A stretch of 38,725 bases of DNA from Crocinitomicaceae bacterium (GTDB lineage: Bacteria; Bacteroidota; Bacteroidia; Flavobacteriales_D; Crocinitomicaceae), in NCBI GenBank assembly GCA_014762645.1, contig JABURP010000102.1, positions 1-38,725 of the forward strand, written 5' to 3'. Positions 26,043-35,170 of the stretch are shown here, one piece after another. A program made the position numbers and the translations under genes. The notes under the pieces were generated by a model. It saw only the letters and a list, made by a program, of their open reading frames with translations, made no database searches and was not told the origin of the DNA. Numbering within the stretch: the stretch's first letter is position 1; each line of letters starts with the position of its first letter.

Positions 26043-27778
26043 TCCTTGAAGAAGGTTACGTATTGCTTAATCTGTTTGTAGATCAATGAAACGCGGTACT
26101 GGCCTGGAGGTAATTTTGTGATCTCCACTTCGTCTGAATCAACAGCATGGCCGGTTATGACAGTTTCATTTTCCATGTTTTCAATTTTATATTCAAACGG
26201 TCCAGGATAAGAAACGGTAACAAAGTCCTGATCTTCGGAAATTTCAGCTTCCAGTTTAGGACCTTCATCCGGCTCTTTATATTCACCAATAGTGTTTACG
26301 CTAAACGTACGTTTATCCGTACATCCAATTACATCAGTAACCTCCAGTTGATAGTCTCCTCCTTTTACATCCGGTAAATCTCTTCCGAGACCAACCGTCT
26401 TTCCATTTTCGTCTGTCCATTTGTACTTATAGGGAAAGGTCCCTCCTTCTACTTCAACTTCAACACCTCCAAGTCCTTGTTCCGTCTCAGGACTTGTGGA
26501 TCCTTTTATCAATACTTTATTTACGACTATTGTAATTTCATCTTCTCCACCACAAGCACCTTCTTTCGTTACTTTGTAAGTATGCACTCCGGCAGGCGGT
26601 TCAAAAGGCACACCGTCCTGCACGCCGTCACTCCAATGCACTTCACCAGAAGCTCCATGAACGATCAAGGTTGTATATTCTCCTTCGCAAATGGTTCCTT
26701 CCGTTGTGGTTGCCACCATTGGTCCTCCCTCATTTACTTTAATATCTATAGAATTGGAACATTCTTTTGGATTTGAACTCGTTACCGTGTACGTTGTTGT
26801 GCCCATTGGTGGCTTGAATGGCACTCCATTTTTCACCCCATTGTCCCAGGTAAATTTTGAGTTGCTGTTTTCAGATTTTCCTTTCAGAACAATTTCTTCT
26901 CCAAAACACATTGTTGTTGGTCCTTCTACCTGAATCTCCACCATAACACATCCCGGCCGAATGATTACCTTACCATTTTCACCGTTTACACCTTGTTCGT
27001 GCTTTACATCTGTTGCTTCCGGCCCGGCATAATTGCTACCACCACCGCCACCGGACCAACATCCGGCACCACCTCCGTAATAGCCGCCGCCACCGCCGCC
27101 ACCTGCTGTGCTGTCAGGAGCATGACCACCACGACCTAATTTTCCATTTTCTGCACGTAAATAAGCTGGCCATTGACCGCCTTTACCACCTGATGTTTGC
27201 GTACCTCCTCTTCCAACAGATTCATGTGCCGTACCCCCGTTAGATTGCCCATCTTCTCCTTCAAGGCCTCCACCGTGACCACCGTGGTCACCACCATCCG
27301 GGTAATTGGATCCGGCACCACCGCCGCCTCCAGCTACAAGTACTCTGTCTCCGAGACCTGAACCTCCGATACGGATATCAGAAGCACCGCCTCCGCCGCC
27401 TCCGCAGTAAGGTCCGTAATCTCCGGTATTATTTCCATCTCCTCCTCCATTAAATCCACCTTTACCCTGGTAAGTGTCGGTCGCATTATCTCCACGTCCA
27501 CCCACAAAAACAAAAACCTTTGACCCCGGTTCAACAGGATATGTAGCCGTTATTTTTCCTCCATTACCAGGTTTATATTTATCCGGATACCGGGCTCTTT
27601 CCCAACTTCCATATCCTCCGCCTGCACCCCACAGTTCAACTTCTATAGAATTTACACCTTCAGGAACAATGTACGTTTGAAATTTACCGGTGTATTCGAA
27701 TACCTTCTCCTGTGCGATAGCAACAGTAGAAATCAAAAATGAAAAAAGTGCAACGAGTACTATGGTTATATGCTTCAC
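26039..27778 (-). CDS. Secreted glycine-rich protein with Ig-like and SprB-like repeats
   Basis: The 579-residue precursor has signal peptide 1-22. A glycine-rich receptor-type domain (about 25-280) follows, starting FEYTGKFQTYIVPEGV with runs of six or seven Gly. Then come two Ig-like domains with the repeated phrase W..GV..GVPF.PP.G...Y.VT (about 285-420), a SprB-like repeat (about 430-495, CTDKRTFSV) and a short C-terminal strand domain (PPGQYRVSLIYKQ). The last is T9SS-like in its ending but has no clear YPNP motif. It is predicted to be extracellular, perhaps adhesive. The gene is GC-richer than its surroundings because of the Gly codons. Confidence 0.85.
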   Translation of the reverse strand: MKHITIVLVALFSFLISTVAIAQEKVFEYTGKFQTYIVPEGVNSIEVELWGAGGGYGSWERARYPDKYKPGNGGKITATYPVEPGSKVFVFVGGRGDNATDTYQGKGGFNGGGDGNNTGDYGPYCGGGGGGASDIRIGGSGLGDRVLVAGGGGGAGSNYPDGGDHGGHGGGLEGEDGQSNGGTAHESVGRGGTQTSGGKGGQWPAYLRAENGKLGRGGHAPDSTAGGGGGGGYYGGGAGCWSGGGGGSNYAGPEATDVKHEQGVNGENGKVIIRPGCVMVEIQVEGPTTMCFGEEIVLKGKSENSNSKFTWDNGVKNGVPFKPPMGTTTYTVTSSNPKECSNSIDIKVNEGGPMVATTTEGTICEGEYTTLIVHGASGEVHWSDGVQDGVPFEPPAGVHTYKVTKEGACGGEDEITIVVNKVLIKGSTSPETEQGLGGVEVEVEGGTFPYKYKWTDENGKTVGLGRDLPDVKGGDYQLEVTDVIGCTDKRTFSVNTIGEYKEPDEGPKLEAEISEDQDFVTVSYPGPFEYKIENMENETVITGHAVDSDEVEITKLPPGQYRVSLIYKQIKQYVTFFKD

Positions 27779-27983
27779 GTTCTGGTCTTTTTTTTACCGA
27801 TTCATACGGCTTAACGAAATTAATAATAATCTATTAGCTAGGCTTTCTTCTTTATACAAAAACAATGCCTCAGCCAAAATTTGTTACAGTTTATTTATTA
27901 ATTGGTTCAAAAAAAACAAATGACTGTAACCCTTGACCCGTTTTTTCCATATAAATGGATAACAAACCAAAAACACAACAACA

Positions 27984-28466
27984 ATGAGAAATTCAATTTT
28001 CTTACTTGCGCTATTCGCATTATTTCAAGTTACAGGCTATTCTCAAGTAAATGATGACATCTCAGTAGTATGCATGGGGTATGGTAAAAAGGCTGAAAAA
28101 TCATTCTGGGTCAGAGGAGAAAAAGCAAATCATTTTATTGATTACCTATTTCAAAACAACCCAAATGCAAAACGTAGAGGGTGTAAACACAAATTCAGAA
28201 AAGTATCCATTCCCGGAATTGAAGGTACATTATCTCTGAAAATATTTGAGGGGGTTCACGGCAGAAAAAAAGACGGTAACTGTATTTCTTCGTACTTCAA
28301 TATTTTTGAAGATGAGAAATACAAAGCATCCCGAATGTCAAATCTTGGTGACGGAGAGCAATACGGTATCGTTATTTACGTCAAAAAACGTGGAAGAGAC
28401 CAGTATTTATCCAATCCCAACAAGGATGCTATTGTACAATTTATCCGAAATAATTGTTGTCCATAA
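27984..28466 (+). CDS. Small secreted protein, unknown function
   Basis: The 160 residues start with a signal peptide (about 1-20, GYSQ). The mature protein is basic, has scattered Cys (VVCMG, RGCKH, GNCISS, NNCC) and no recognised domain. The preceding 205 bases are AT-rich and show no gene. The next frame (28518) is 51 bases downstream and may be co-transcribed. Confidence 0.7.
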   Translation: MRNSIFLLALFALFQVTGYSQVNDDISVVCMGYGKKAEKSFWVRGEKANHFIDYLFQNNPNAKRRGCKHKFRKVSIPGIEGTLSLKIFEGVHGRKKDGNCISSYFNIFEDEKYKASRMSNLGDGEQYGIVIYVKKRGRDQYLSNPNKDAIVQFIRNNCCP

Positions 28467-28517
28467 GTGATCGGTATTTTTTCGTAACGAAAATCCCGTA
28501 ACGGATTATTTGAGTAA

Positions 28518-28880
28518 ATGGTAGCTAAAATTATTGTTGTACTATTTATTCTGATTCCCCGCATGGCTTTTGTTCAGGATGAACCATTTCCTAATATTTG
28601 TGACTATGAGGGGATGCATGTAAGACAGTTGTATAGGGGTGTTTTGAAACAACACCAGGCGATACAACTTCACAGCACAACATTGGGCTGGCATCATGAA
28701 TATGCTGACGATCTGGTATTGAGAACGAATGGATATGTTGTTATTATTGGAACAACAGGCATTGCTAAAAGGGGGCATGGAAACAATCGTCACAAAAAAG
28801 CATGGCGGAGAATGCGGCATCAACGCATTACTTCAATAGACTATTTTATTTGTTCTTTAGATACTCCACTGTTTTTTTAA
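28518..28880 (+). CDS. Small putative secreted protein (uncertain)
   Basis: The 120 residues begin with a hydrophobic stretch (2-18) followed by FVQDEPFP, which fits a signal peptide. The rest is His/Arg-rich and unfamiliar (GTTGIAKRGHGNNRHKK). It ends overlapping the stop of hutU on the other strand by four bases. A minus-strand frame covers the same bases but has no export or domain features. Confidence 0.45.
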   Translation: MVAKIIVVLFILIPRMAFVQDEPFPNICDYEGMHVRQLYRGVLKQHQAIQLHSTTLGWHHEYADDLVLRTNGYVVIIGTTGIAKRGHGNNRHKKAWRRMRHQRITSIDYFICSLDTPLFF

Positions 28881-30877
28881 AACTGCTCCAGTATATTTTC
28901 ATCCACCAGGTTAGGCAGTGTCACTTTCAAATTTGGTGTGCGTTCCATTTCGCGTTTGATGGCAAAAATAGCTCCTTCATTTCTGGCCCAACTTCTTCTT
29001 GCAATTCCATTATTAACATCCCAATGAAGCATCATTTTAAGTCTGCGATCCGAGTCTGCTGAACCGTCAAGTAACATTCCAAACCCACCGTTGATCACCT
29101 CTCCCCAACCAACGCCACCACCATTGTGGATAGATATCCAGGTGGCGCCTCTAAAGCCATCACCAATCACATTTTGAATGGCCATGTCAGCGGTGAATTG
29201 GGAACCGTCATAAATATTGGATGTTTCTCTGAACGGAGAATCAGTTCCGGATACATCATGATGATCCCTTCCTAAAACAACCGGTCCAATTTTCCCCTCT
29301 TTTATCGCCTCATTAAATGCTGTCGCAATCTTGATTCGTCCTTCTGCGTCTGCATACAAGATTCTGGCCTGCGACCCAACTACCAGTTTGTTTTCTTGAG
29401 CACCTTTGATCCACTGAATATTATCCGCCATTTGTTGTTGGATCTCAGCAGGGGAATTTTGTCGGATTTCTTCTAACACCTTACAGGCAATTTCATCAGT
29501 CAATTGCAGATCTTCCGGTTTTCCGGATGTACACACCCATCTAAATGGCCCAAATCCGAAGTCAAAACACATAGGACCCATAATATCCTGAACATAAGAT
29601 GGATATTTGAAGTCTATTCCGTTTTCAGCCATTACATCCGCACCGGCGCGTGAAGCTTCCAGTAAAAATGCGTTTCCATAATCAAAGAAGTAGGTGCCTT
29701 TTGCGGTATGGTTATTTATAGCTTCGGCATGTTTTCTCAGGGATTCCTGAACTTTTTCTTTAAAACGCTCCGGATCTTTCGCCATCATATCGTTGGATGC
29801 TTCATACGACATACCTGCCGGATAGTATCCACCTGCCCATGGGTTATGCAAGGAAGTTTGATCAGATCCTAAATCCACATAAATATTCTCCTTATCAAAC
29901 TTTTCCCAGACGTCAACAATATTTCCCTGGTAAGCAATGGAGACTACCTCATTGTTGGATTTAGCTTCCTGAACCCGTGAGCATAACGCGTCCAAATCTT
30001 CAATTACTTCATCCACCCAACCCTGAGAATGCCTGGTTTGAGTTGCTTTTGGATTTACTTCTGCAGTAACCGATATTACTCCGGCAATGTTAGCAGCTTT
30101 TGGTTGCGCTCCAGACATACCTCCAAGTCCCGCAGTCACAAACAACTTCACATTACCGTCGTTCGCATTTTTAAGTTTTCTACAGGCATTTAAAACCGTA
30201 ATGGTAGTTCCGTGAACTATTCCCTGCGGCCCAATGTACATATATGAACCGGCCGTCATTTGCCCGTATTGGGTAACACCTAGTGCATTATATTTCTCCC
30301 AGTCGTCTTGTGACGAATTGTTGGGTATCATCATTCCGTTTGTTACCACAACGCGCGGTGCATCTTTATGGGAAGGAAACAATCCCATTGGATGACCGGA
30401 ATACATGACCAGCGTTTGCTCATCTGTCATTTCAGAGAGGTATTTCATGGTAAGCCGGTATTGCGCCCAGTTTTGAAATACAGCTCCATTTCCACCATAC
30501 GTAATGAGCTCGTGTGGATGTTGAGCAACCGCGTAATCCAGATTATTCTGGATCATGACCATAATGGCTTTGGCTTGTTCACATTTTCCGGGATACTCAT
30601 CAATAGGTCGGGCATACATCTTATAATCGGGACGATAGCGATACATGTAAATACGACCATATGCATCAAGCTCTGCTGCAAATTCCTTTGCCAACTCAGC
30701 ATGCTGGTTTTTTGGAAAATATCGCAACGCGTTTTTCAAAGCAAGCTTTTTCTCTTCTTTAGAAAGAATATCTTTCCTTTTAGGCGCGTGATTTATGGAA
30801 GGATCGTATTCTTTTTTTGGTGGAATTTCACTCGGAATTCCCTGACATATATCTGCTTTGATATCTTCTATGGTCAT
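28877..30877 (-). CDS. hutU: Urocanate hydratase
   Basis: HutU converts urocanate to imidazolonepropionate, the second step of histidine breakdown, using tightly bound NAD+. From the ATG at 30877 the protein has 666 residues, the long form usual in Bacteroidota. An upstream in-frame GTG (30898) overlaps the -7 box and cannot be the start. Motifs are GLGGMSGAQPKAANIAG (NAD-binding), ETSNIYDGSQFTADMAIQN and HNGGGVGWGEVINGG near the C-terminus. No hutH, hutI or ftcD is nearby, so the pathway genes are dispersed. Confidence 0.95.
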   Translation of the reverse strand: MTIEDIKADICQGIPSEIPPKKEYDPSINHAPKRKDILSKEEKKLALKNALRYFPKNQHAELAKEFAAELDAYGRIYMYRYRPDYKMYARPIDEYPGKCEQAKAIMVMIQNNLDYAVAQHPHELITYGGNGAVFQNWAQYRLTMKYLSEMTDEQTLVMYSGHPMGLFPSHKDAPRVVVTNGMMIPNNSSQDDWEKYNALGVTQYGQMTAGSYMYIGPQGIVHGTTITVLNACRKLKNANDGNVKLFVTAGLGGMSGAQPKAANIAGVISVTAEVNPKATQTRHSQGWVDEVIEDLDALCSRVQEAKSNNEVVSIAYQGNIVDVWEKFDKENIYVDLGSDQTSLHNPWAGGYYPAGMSYEASNDMMAKDPERFKEKVQESLRKHAEAINNHTAKGTYFFDYGNAFLLEASRAGADVMAENGIDFKYPSYVQDIMGPMCFDFGFGPFRWVCTSGKPEDLQLTDEIACKVLEEIRQNSPAEIQQQMADNIQWIKGAQENKLVVGSQARILYADAEGRIKIATAFNEAIKEGKIGPVVLGRDHHDVSGTDSPFRETSNIYDGSQFTADMAIQNVIGDGFRGATWISIHNGGGVGWGEVINGGFGMLLDGSADSDRRLKMMLHWDVNNGIARRSWARNEGAIFAIKREMERTPNLKVTLPNLVDENILEQF

Positions 30878-30897
30878 GTTTATCAATTTATGCCTCA

Positions 30898-30905
30898 CAA
30901 AGATA
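30898..30905 (-). promoter_or_regulatory. -7 box of hutU
   Basis: The minus strand reads TATCTTTG, a full match to TAnnTTTG, 20 bases before the chosen ATG. It fixes the start at 30877 rather than the GTG at 30898, which shares its last base. Confidence 0.6.
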
Positions 30906-30937
30906 TAACTAAGATGAAAAAGGGAGCTGTTTGGAGA

Positions 30938-31462
30938 TCAAAACGAGTAACCTAATGACAATCCTCCGCCGATCCATTGTTTTGAGATGGTTTCATTTGA
31001 AGTCAGTTCGTGTTCTCCATGGATAAATGATGTACGTCCTTTGAAGGTAAATCCATTGTGAAAAACAAAATGAAACCCCAGCATTGGTGCATAACTAAAT
31101 CCTGAATAAGTTTGGGACTGATCAAATAAAAACCCACCTTCAGTAATGCTGTAATATTTAAAATCCAACCCCATTGTAAAGAAAGCCTCTTTCTTTCCCA
31201 GATTAAACAACGGACTAAACCCTGCATATTTGTTAAAGTCTTCCCACGATACACCAAGTCCTCCGTATACTTCCACTGCACAAAAAGTATATTTGGTTCG
31301 TAAAAAATTTCTTGCATAAGAAATACCGGAAAGTCCCCTGTGCCACAAACCTATTTCGTATGAAATTGTGTTTTTTCTGAAATCATCCTGTACTGGGTTT
31401 TCTTGTGCGTGTATATATTGCCCGCTGAGTAATATGATTAGTATGATTATCATTTTTTTCAT
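30938..31462 (-). CDS. Outer-membrane barrel-like protein
   Basis: The 174-residue precursor has a signal peptide (1-19, IHAQ). The mature part consists of alternating strands with a C-terminal GGGLSLGYSF, the aromatic end typical of beta-barrels inserted by BamA. The family cannot be named. It has the same strand direction as hutU but is separated from it by the hutU promoter. Confidence 0.75.
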   Translation of the reverse strand: MKKMIIILIILLSGQYIHAQENPVQDDFRKNTISYEIGLWHRGLSGISYARNFLRTKYTFCAVEVYGGLGVSWEDFNKYAGFSPLFNLGKKEAFFTMGLDFKYYSITEGGFLFDQSQTYSGFSYAPMLGFHFVFHNGFTFKGRTSFIHGEHELTSNETISKQWIGGGLSLGYSF

Positions 31463-31593
31463 ACCTCCAATTTCTGAAGAATAGCGTGTGTTTTCGAATT
31501 GAATAACGCATTTGAAGGATACTGTTTTGTGATATTCGCAAAAGTGATGAGGAGATGAGGATCATATCTGTGATTATCAAAGTCATTTCTTGA

Positions 31594-31601
31594 TAGATTT
31601 G
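31594..31601 (+). promoter_or_regulatory. -7 box of the helicase gene
   Basis: TAGATTTG matches TAnnTTTG. The ATG at 31606 follows with four bases between, which predicts a leaderless mRNA as for the gene at 25509. No good -33 box is visible. Confidence 0.5.
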
Positions 31602-31605
31602 TTGA

Positions 31606-34323
31606 ATGGATCAATTTCCTTCAAACATTAAATTCAAATTTGACTGGCGAACCTATCAGCAAAGGGTGCTTTTAGAACTGGAAGAGCATTTAGAGGATAA
31701 TCATTTGCACGTGATAGCTCCACCTGGATCAGGTAAGACTATTTTAGGATTAGAAGTAATGTTGCGTTTAAACAAACCGACAGTGATATTTGCTCCCACA
31801 GTTGCCATTAGGAATCAATGGATACAAAGGTTTTGTGACATGTTTCTTCAAACAGATTCCATTCCTGAATGGATTTCCAGGGATATCAAAAACCCAGAAT
31901 TCTTAACCGTTTCTACCTATCAAGGGCTACACGCTGCCGTTACAGGAATTGAAAATGAAGAGGAAGATGAAAGTGAAGAGCCCGAATTGATTGATGAGAA
32001 TAGTAGCGAAACAGAAGGTAATTCATTAAATATCATTGACCTATTAAAGAATAAAAACATTGGTACAATAGTAGTTGATGAGGCACACCATCTAAAAAAT
32101 GCTTGGTGGAAATCGCTTACTGAAATTAAAGAAGAATTGAATCCGACTATTGTTGGATTAACGGCAACTCCGCCCTATGATGTTGCTCACCATGAATGGC
32201 AGCGATATTTAGAATTAAACGGTCCAGTAGATGCAGAAATATCTGTTCCAGAACTCGTTGTTGAGGGTGACTTGTGCCCGCATCAGGACTATATATATTT
32301 TTCCAAACCAACGGAGATCGAACTAACTAAAATCGTTGCTCATAAAAAGAAAATTGAGAAGTTGTTTTCTGAAATTCAAAAGGACGATCAACTTATAACT
32401 GCGATTTTAGAGCATCCGATATATACAAACCCATTAGAACATTTGGATTGGATATATACAAATCTCGAATGTTATTCAGCTACATTGATTTTCTTAAATG
32501 CATGCGGAATAGAAATTTCCAAGGAACATGTTGAGGTAATTGGAAATAGAAACTACACTTTGCCGAAACTGAACTATGAATGGGCCGAAATTTTGCTTTC
32601 ATTTTACTTGTATGAAGACTTTAAGCAAAATCCAGAAAATGAAGAACATAGAAAGGATTTATTGGGTAAATTGAAAAGAAATGGAGCTATTGAAAAGCGA
32701 TCCATAAACTTCAGACATAATAGAAAAATACAATCACGATTAAGTTCTAGTTTAAGTAAATTGAGAAGTATTCAAGAGATTGTCAATTTCGAATATTCTC
32801 AACAAAAGAGTGATCTGAGAATGGTCGTTTTAACCGATTATATTCGAAAGGAGTTTCTAGTAGATTCTGATGTAAATGACCTTGAAATAAATAAAATCGG
32901 TGTTCTTCCAATCTTTGAACTACTTAGGCGAGAGAATAAACCTAAACTGGGGGTGCTTACGGGTTCCATCATTATCATTCCTATTAGTTCTTTGAATCTT
33001 TTTGAAGAAATTTCATTGCAATATGGGATTGAAAGTGTTTCTACATCTGCCCTTCCTTATGACCAAAAATATCTCGTAGTACATTCAAAAGACAAGATTA
33101 AACACGACATAGTTCATATCGTCACACAGGTTTTTGAAAAAGGTGAGATAGAAGTATTGGTTGGTACTAAATCCTTATTAGGTGAAGGGTGGGATGCCCC
33201 TTCAATTAACTCATTAATACTGGCAAGTTTTGTTGGTTCTTATGTTCTATCGAATCAAATGAGAGGAAGGGCAATTAGAACTGAACGACTCAATCAGGGA
33301 AAAACGGGTAATATCTGGCATTTGGTATGTATTGACCCGTTTGATGAAGATTTAGGAGATGATTATTCATTACTCAAGCGAAGGTTTAAATCATTCGTTG
33401 GTATTTCGTTGGATGGAACTGCGAGAATCGAAAATGGTATTGGACGAATGAACCTACCAGAGCGATTTTCAAACTCTGAAATTGTGTCAAGAATTAATGA
33501 TAATATGCTCCGTTGTGCTGGTGAGAGACAGTTGTTAAAAGAAAGATGGCATGAAGCACTGAAAAGTGGTAGAATTTTAGTGGAAGAAATAAAAGTACCA
33601 TTCCCCGAAGAGGAAAAGGACTATTCAGGAACTAAATCAATGTATCTCAGAAAAACCATTGCCTACATGGTAGCCTCAATGTTATCAGCCTTCGCTGTGT
33701 TTGGAGAGTTTCTACTTGAAAGCTTTAGTCGGTCCATGCGTAACTTTCGAACTCCTGAAGATTTCTGGGTATGGTTATCAATGGCAGGAGTACTATTCTT
33801 AGGTATTTTCGGAGGACTATTGTTCAAAACATTGAAGTTGTATTTGAAATACCGGGATATTTCTAAAGATATCTATCAGATTAGCCAGGCATTGTTGAGT
33901 TCGCTTATTGAGTTTGGGCATATTACAACGGCCCCTTCAGATCTTAAAGTTGTTACTACGGTGGATAACTCTGGCGCAGTTTTTTGTCATTTAGAAGGTG
34001 GAACAACTTATGATAAATCTACCTTCATTAAAAGTCTGCAAGAAATTGTTGGAACAATAGATAATCCGAGATATATCATTATAAGAAAGAATCGAATGCT
34101 ACTCTTCTTAACACAAAAAGATTACCATTCGGTACCAGAAGTACTTGGTAAACAAAAAAAATTGGCCGTATTTTTTGAAGAACAATGGAGAAAAGTTGTA
34201 GGGAATTGTCAGTTAGTTTATACACGAACGATAAAGGGAAGAAAGATTATCTTAAAATCAAGGCTTCACTCCCTAGCTTCAGAGTTTGAAGACAGAACTG
34301 AACGTATCAATAAATGGCGATAA
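31606..34323 (+). CDS. Membrane-anchored superfamily II helicase, unknown role
   Basis: The 905 residues carry a DEAH helicase core: Q-like region before Walker A APPGSGKT (38-45), an acidic linker (about 114-140), DEAHH (about 158), TATPP (about 186), a helical insertion of roughly 200 residues, then the second RecA domain from about 400 with GEGWDAPS (526) and QMRGRAIR (551). About residues 684-704 and 723-742 are transmembrane helices, followed by a 160-residue basic domain with no recognised fold. SF2 proteins of this kind are often accessory or defence-related, but no partner gene is adjacent. The A+T-rich codon use looks different from the housekeeping genes. The function is unknown. 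Confidence 0.85.
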   Translation: MDQFPSNIKFKFDWRTYQQRVLLELEEHLEDNHLHVIAPPGSGKTILGLEVMLRLNKPTVIFAPTVAIRNQWIQRFCDMFLQTDSIPEWISRDIKNPEFLTVSTYQGLHAAVTGIENEEEDESEEPELIDENSSETEGNSLNIIDLLKNKNIGTIVVDEAHHLKNAWWKSLTEIKEELNPTIVGLTATPPYDVAHHEWQRYLELNGPVDAEISVPELVVEGDLCPHQDYIYFSKPTEIELTKIVAHKKKIEKLFSEIQKDDQLITAILEHPIYTNPLEHLDWIYTNLECYSATLIFLNACGIEISKEHVEVIGNRNYTLPKLNYEWAEILLSFYLYEDFKQNPENEEHRKDLLGKLKRNGAIEKRSINFRHNRKIQSRLSSSLSKLRSIQEIVNFEYSQQKSDLRMVVLTDYIRKEFLVDSDVNDLEINKIGVLPIFELLRRENKPKLGVLTGSIIIIPISSLNLFEEISLQYGIESVSTSALPYDQKYLVVHSKDKIKHDIVHIVTQVFEKGEIEVLVGTKSLLGEGWDAPSINSLILASFVGSYVLSNQMRGRAIRTERLNQGKTGNIWHLVCIDPFDEDLGDDYSLLKRRFKSFVGISLDGTARIENGIGRMNLPERFSNSEIVSRINDNMLRCAGERQLLKERWHEALKSGRILVEEIKVPFPEEEKDYSGTKSMYLRKTIAYMVASMLSAFAVFGEFLLESFSRSMRNFRTPEDFWVWLSMAGVLFLGIFGGLLFKTLKLYLKYRDISKDIYQISQALLSSLIEFGHITTAPSDLKVVTTVDNSGAVFCHLEGGTTYDKSTFIKSLQEIVGTIDNPRYIIIRKNRMLLFLTQKDYHSVPEVLGKQKKLAVFFEEQWRKVVGNCQLVYTRTIKGRKIILKSRLHSLASEFEDRTERINKWR

Positions 34324-34360
34324 ACGAATAGCATAAAAAAGCCTCAATACTTTTACTCTA

Positions 34361-35152
34361 GTGAAGAAAAGTCTCTTTCATATCAAAAAGATGGATTGTC
34401 CATCCGAAGAGAATCTGATTCGCATGAAACTGCAGGATCATGACTCCATTGCCAAATTGGACTTTCGGTTAGATGATCGGGAACTTACTATTTATCATGA
34501 AGAAAATGAGCAAGAAATTCTGAATTCATTGGAAACGCTTTCATTAGACACTGAATTGGTGAGTACAGAAGAGACACTTGAAAAAGTTTTAAGTGACGAC
34601 GCCATGCAGTCCAAACTGCTTTGGCAGGTTTTACTGATCAATTTTGTGTTTTTTATACTGGAAATGACCTTTGGACTTATTTCGAACTCTATGGGCCTTG
34701 TAGCCGACAGTCTCGATATGCTCTCTGATTCATTTGTTTACGCACTCAGTCTTTTTGCTGTAGGCGCTATTGCCGCTCGTAAAAAACGCATTGCAAAATT
34801 TAGTGGTTACGTGCAGATTTTACTTGCATTTATTGGAATATTTGAAGTATTTAGAAGATATTTTTTTGAAGATCAGATGCCTGATTACCGTACTATGATT
34901 ATTGTATCGGTCTTTGCACTTATAGCAAACTGGTTGTGTCTGTATTTACTTCAAAAAACTAAATCTGAAGATGCGCACATGAAGGCTAGTATGATTTTTA
35001 CCAGTAATGATATAATAATTAATACTGGAGTAATCCTTGCCGGATTGCTGGTTTATCTCCTCTCAAACCGATTGCCAGATCTGATTATTGGATCTATTGT
35101 ATTCACAATAGTCTTACGCGGGGCATTCCGTATACTGAAACTTGCTAAATAA
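34361..35152 (+). CDS. CDF-family metal transporter with an N-terminal HMA-like domain
   Basis: The 263 residues start at a GTG (34361), supported by the family-like N-terminus. Residues 1-70 resemble a heavy-metal-associated fold with KKMDCPSEENLIRMKL, where CPSE replaces the classical CxxC. From about 85 on is a cation diffusion facilitator with six predicted membrane helices. The metal-site helices show VADSLDMLSDS (helix 2) and TSNDIIINTG (helix 5). It would export divalent metals such as Zn, Co or Cd. The C-terminal cytoplasmic CDF domain is missing. The gene lies 37 bases after the helicase gene and may be co-transcribed. Confidence 0.85.
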   Translation: MKKSLFHIKKMDCPSEENLIRMKLQDHDSIAKLDFRLDDRELTIYHEENEQEILNSLETLSLDTELVSTEETLEKVLSDDAMQSKLLWQVLLINFVFFILEMTFGLISNSMGLVADSLDMLSDSFVYALSLFAVGAIAARKKRIAKFSGYVQILLAFIGIFEVFRRYFFEDQMPDYRTMIIVSVFALIANWLCLYLLQKTKSEDAHMKASMIFTSNDIIINTGVILAGLLVYLLSNRLPDLIIGSIVFTIVLRGAFRILKLAK

Positions 35153-35170
35153 ACATCTTCCTAAAATCGT

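Noticed and set aside
26477-27680. Several plus-strand frames opposite the glycine-rich protein
   Set aside because: They are complements of Gly-rich codons, with low-complexity His/Arg or Pro/Thr products and no domain or signal peptide.
31606-34323. Restriction subunit of a type I or III system
   Set aside because: No methyltransferase or specificity gene is adjacent and no nuclease motif is visible. Membrane helices are not expected there.
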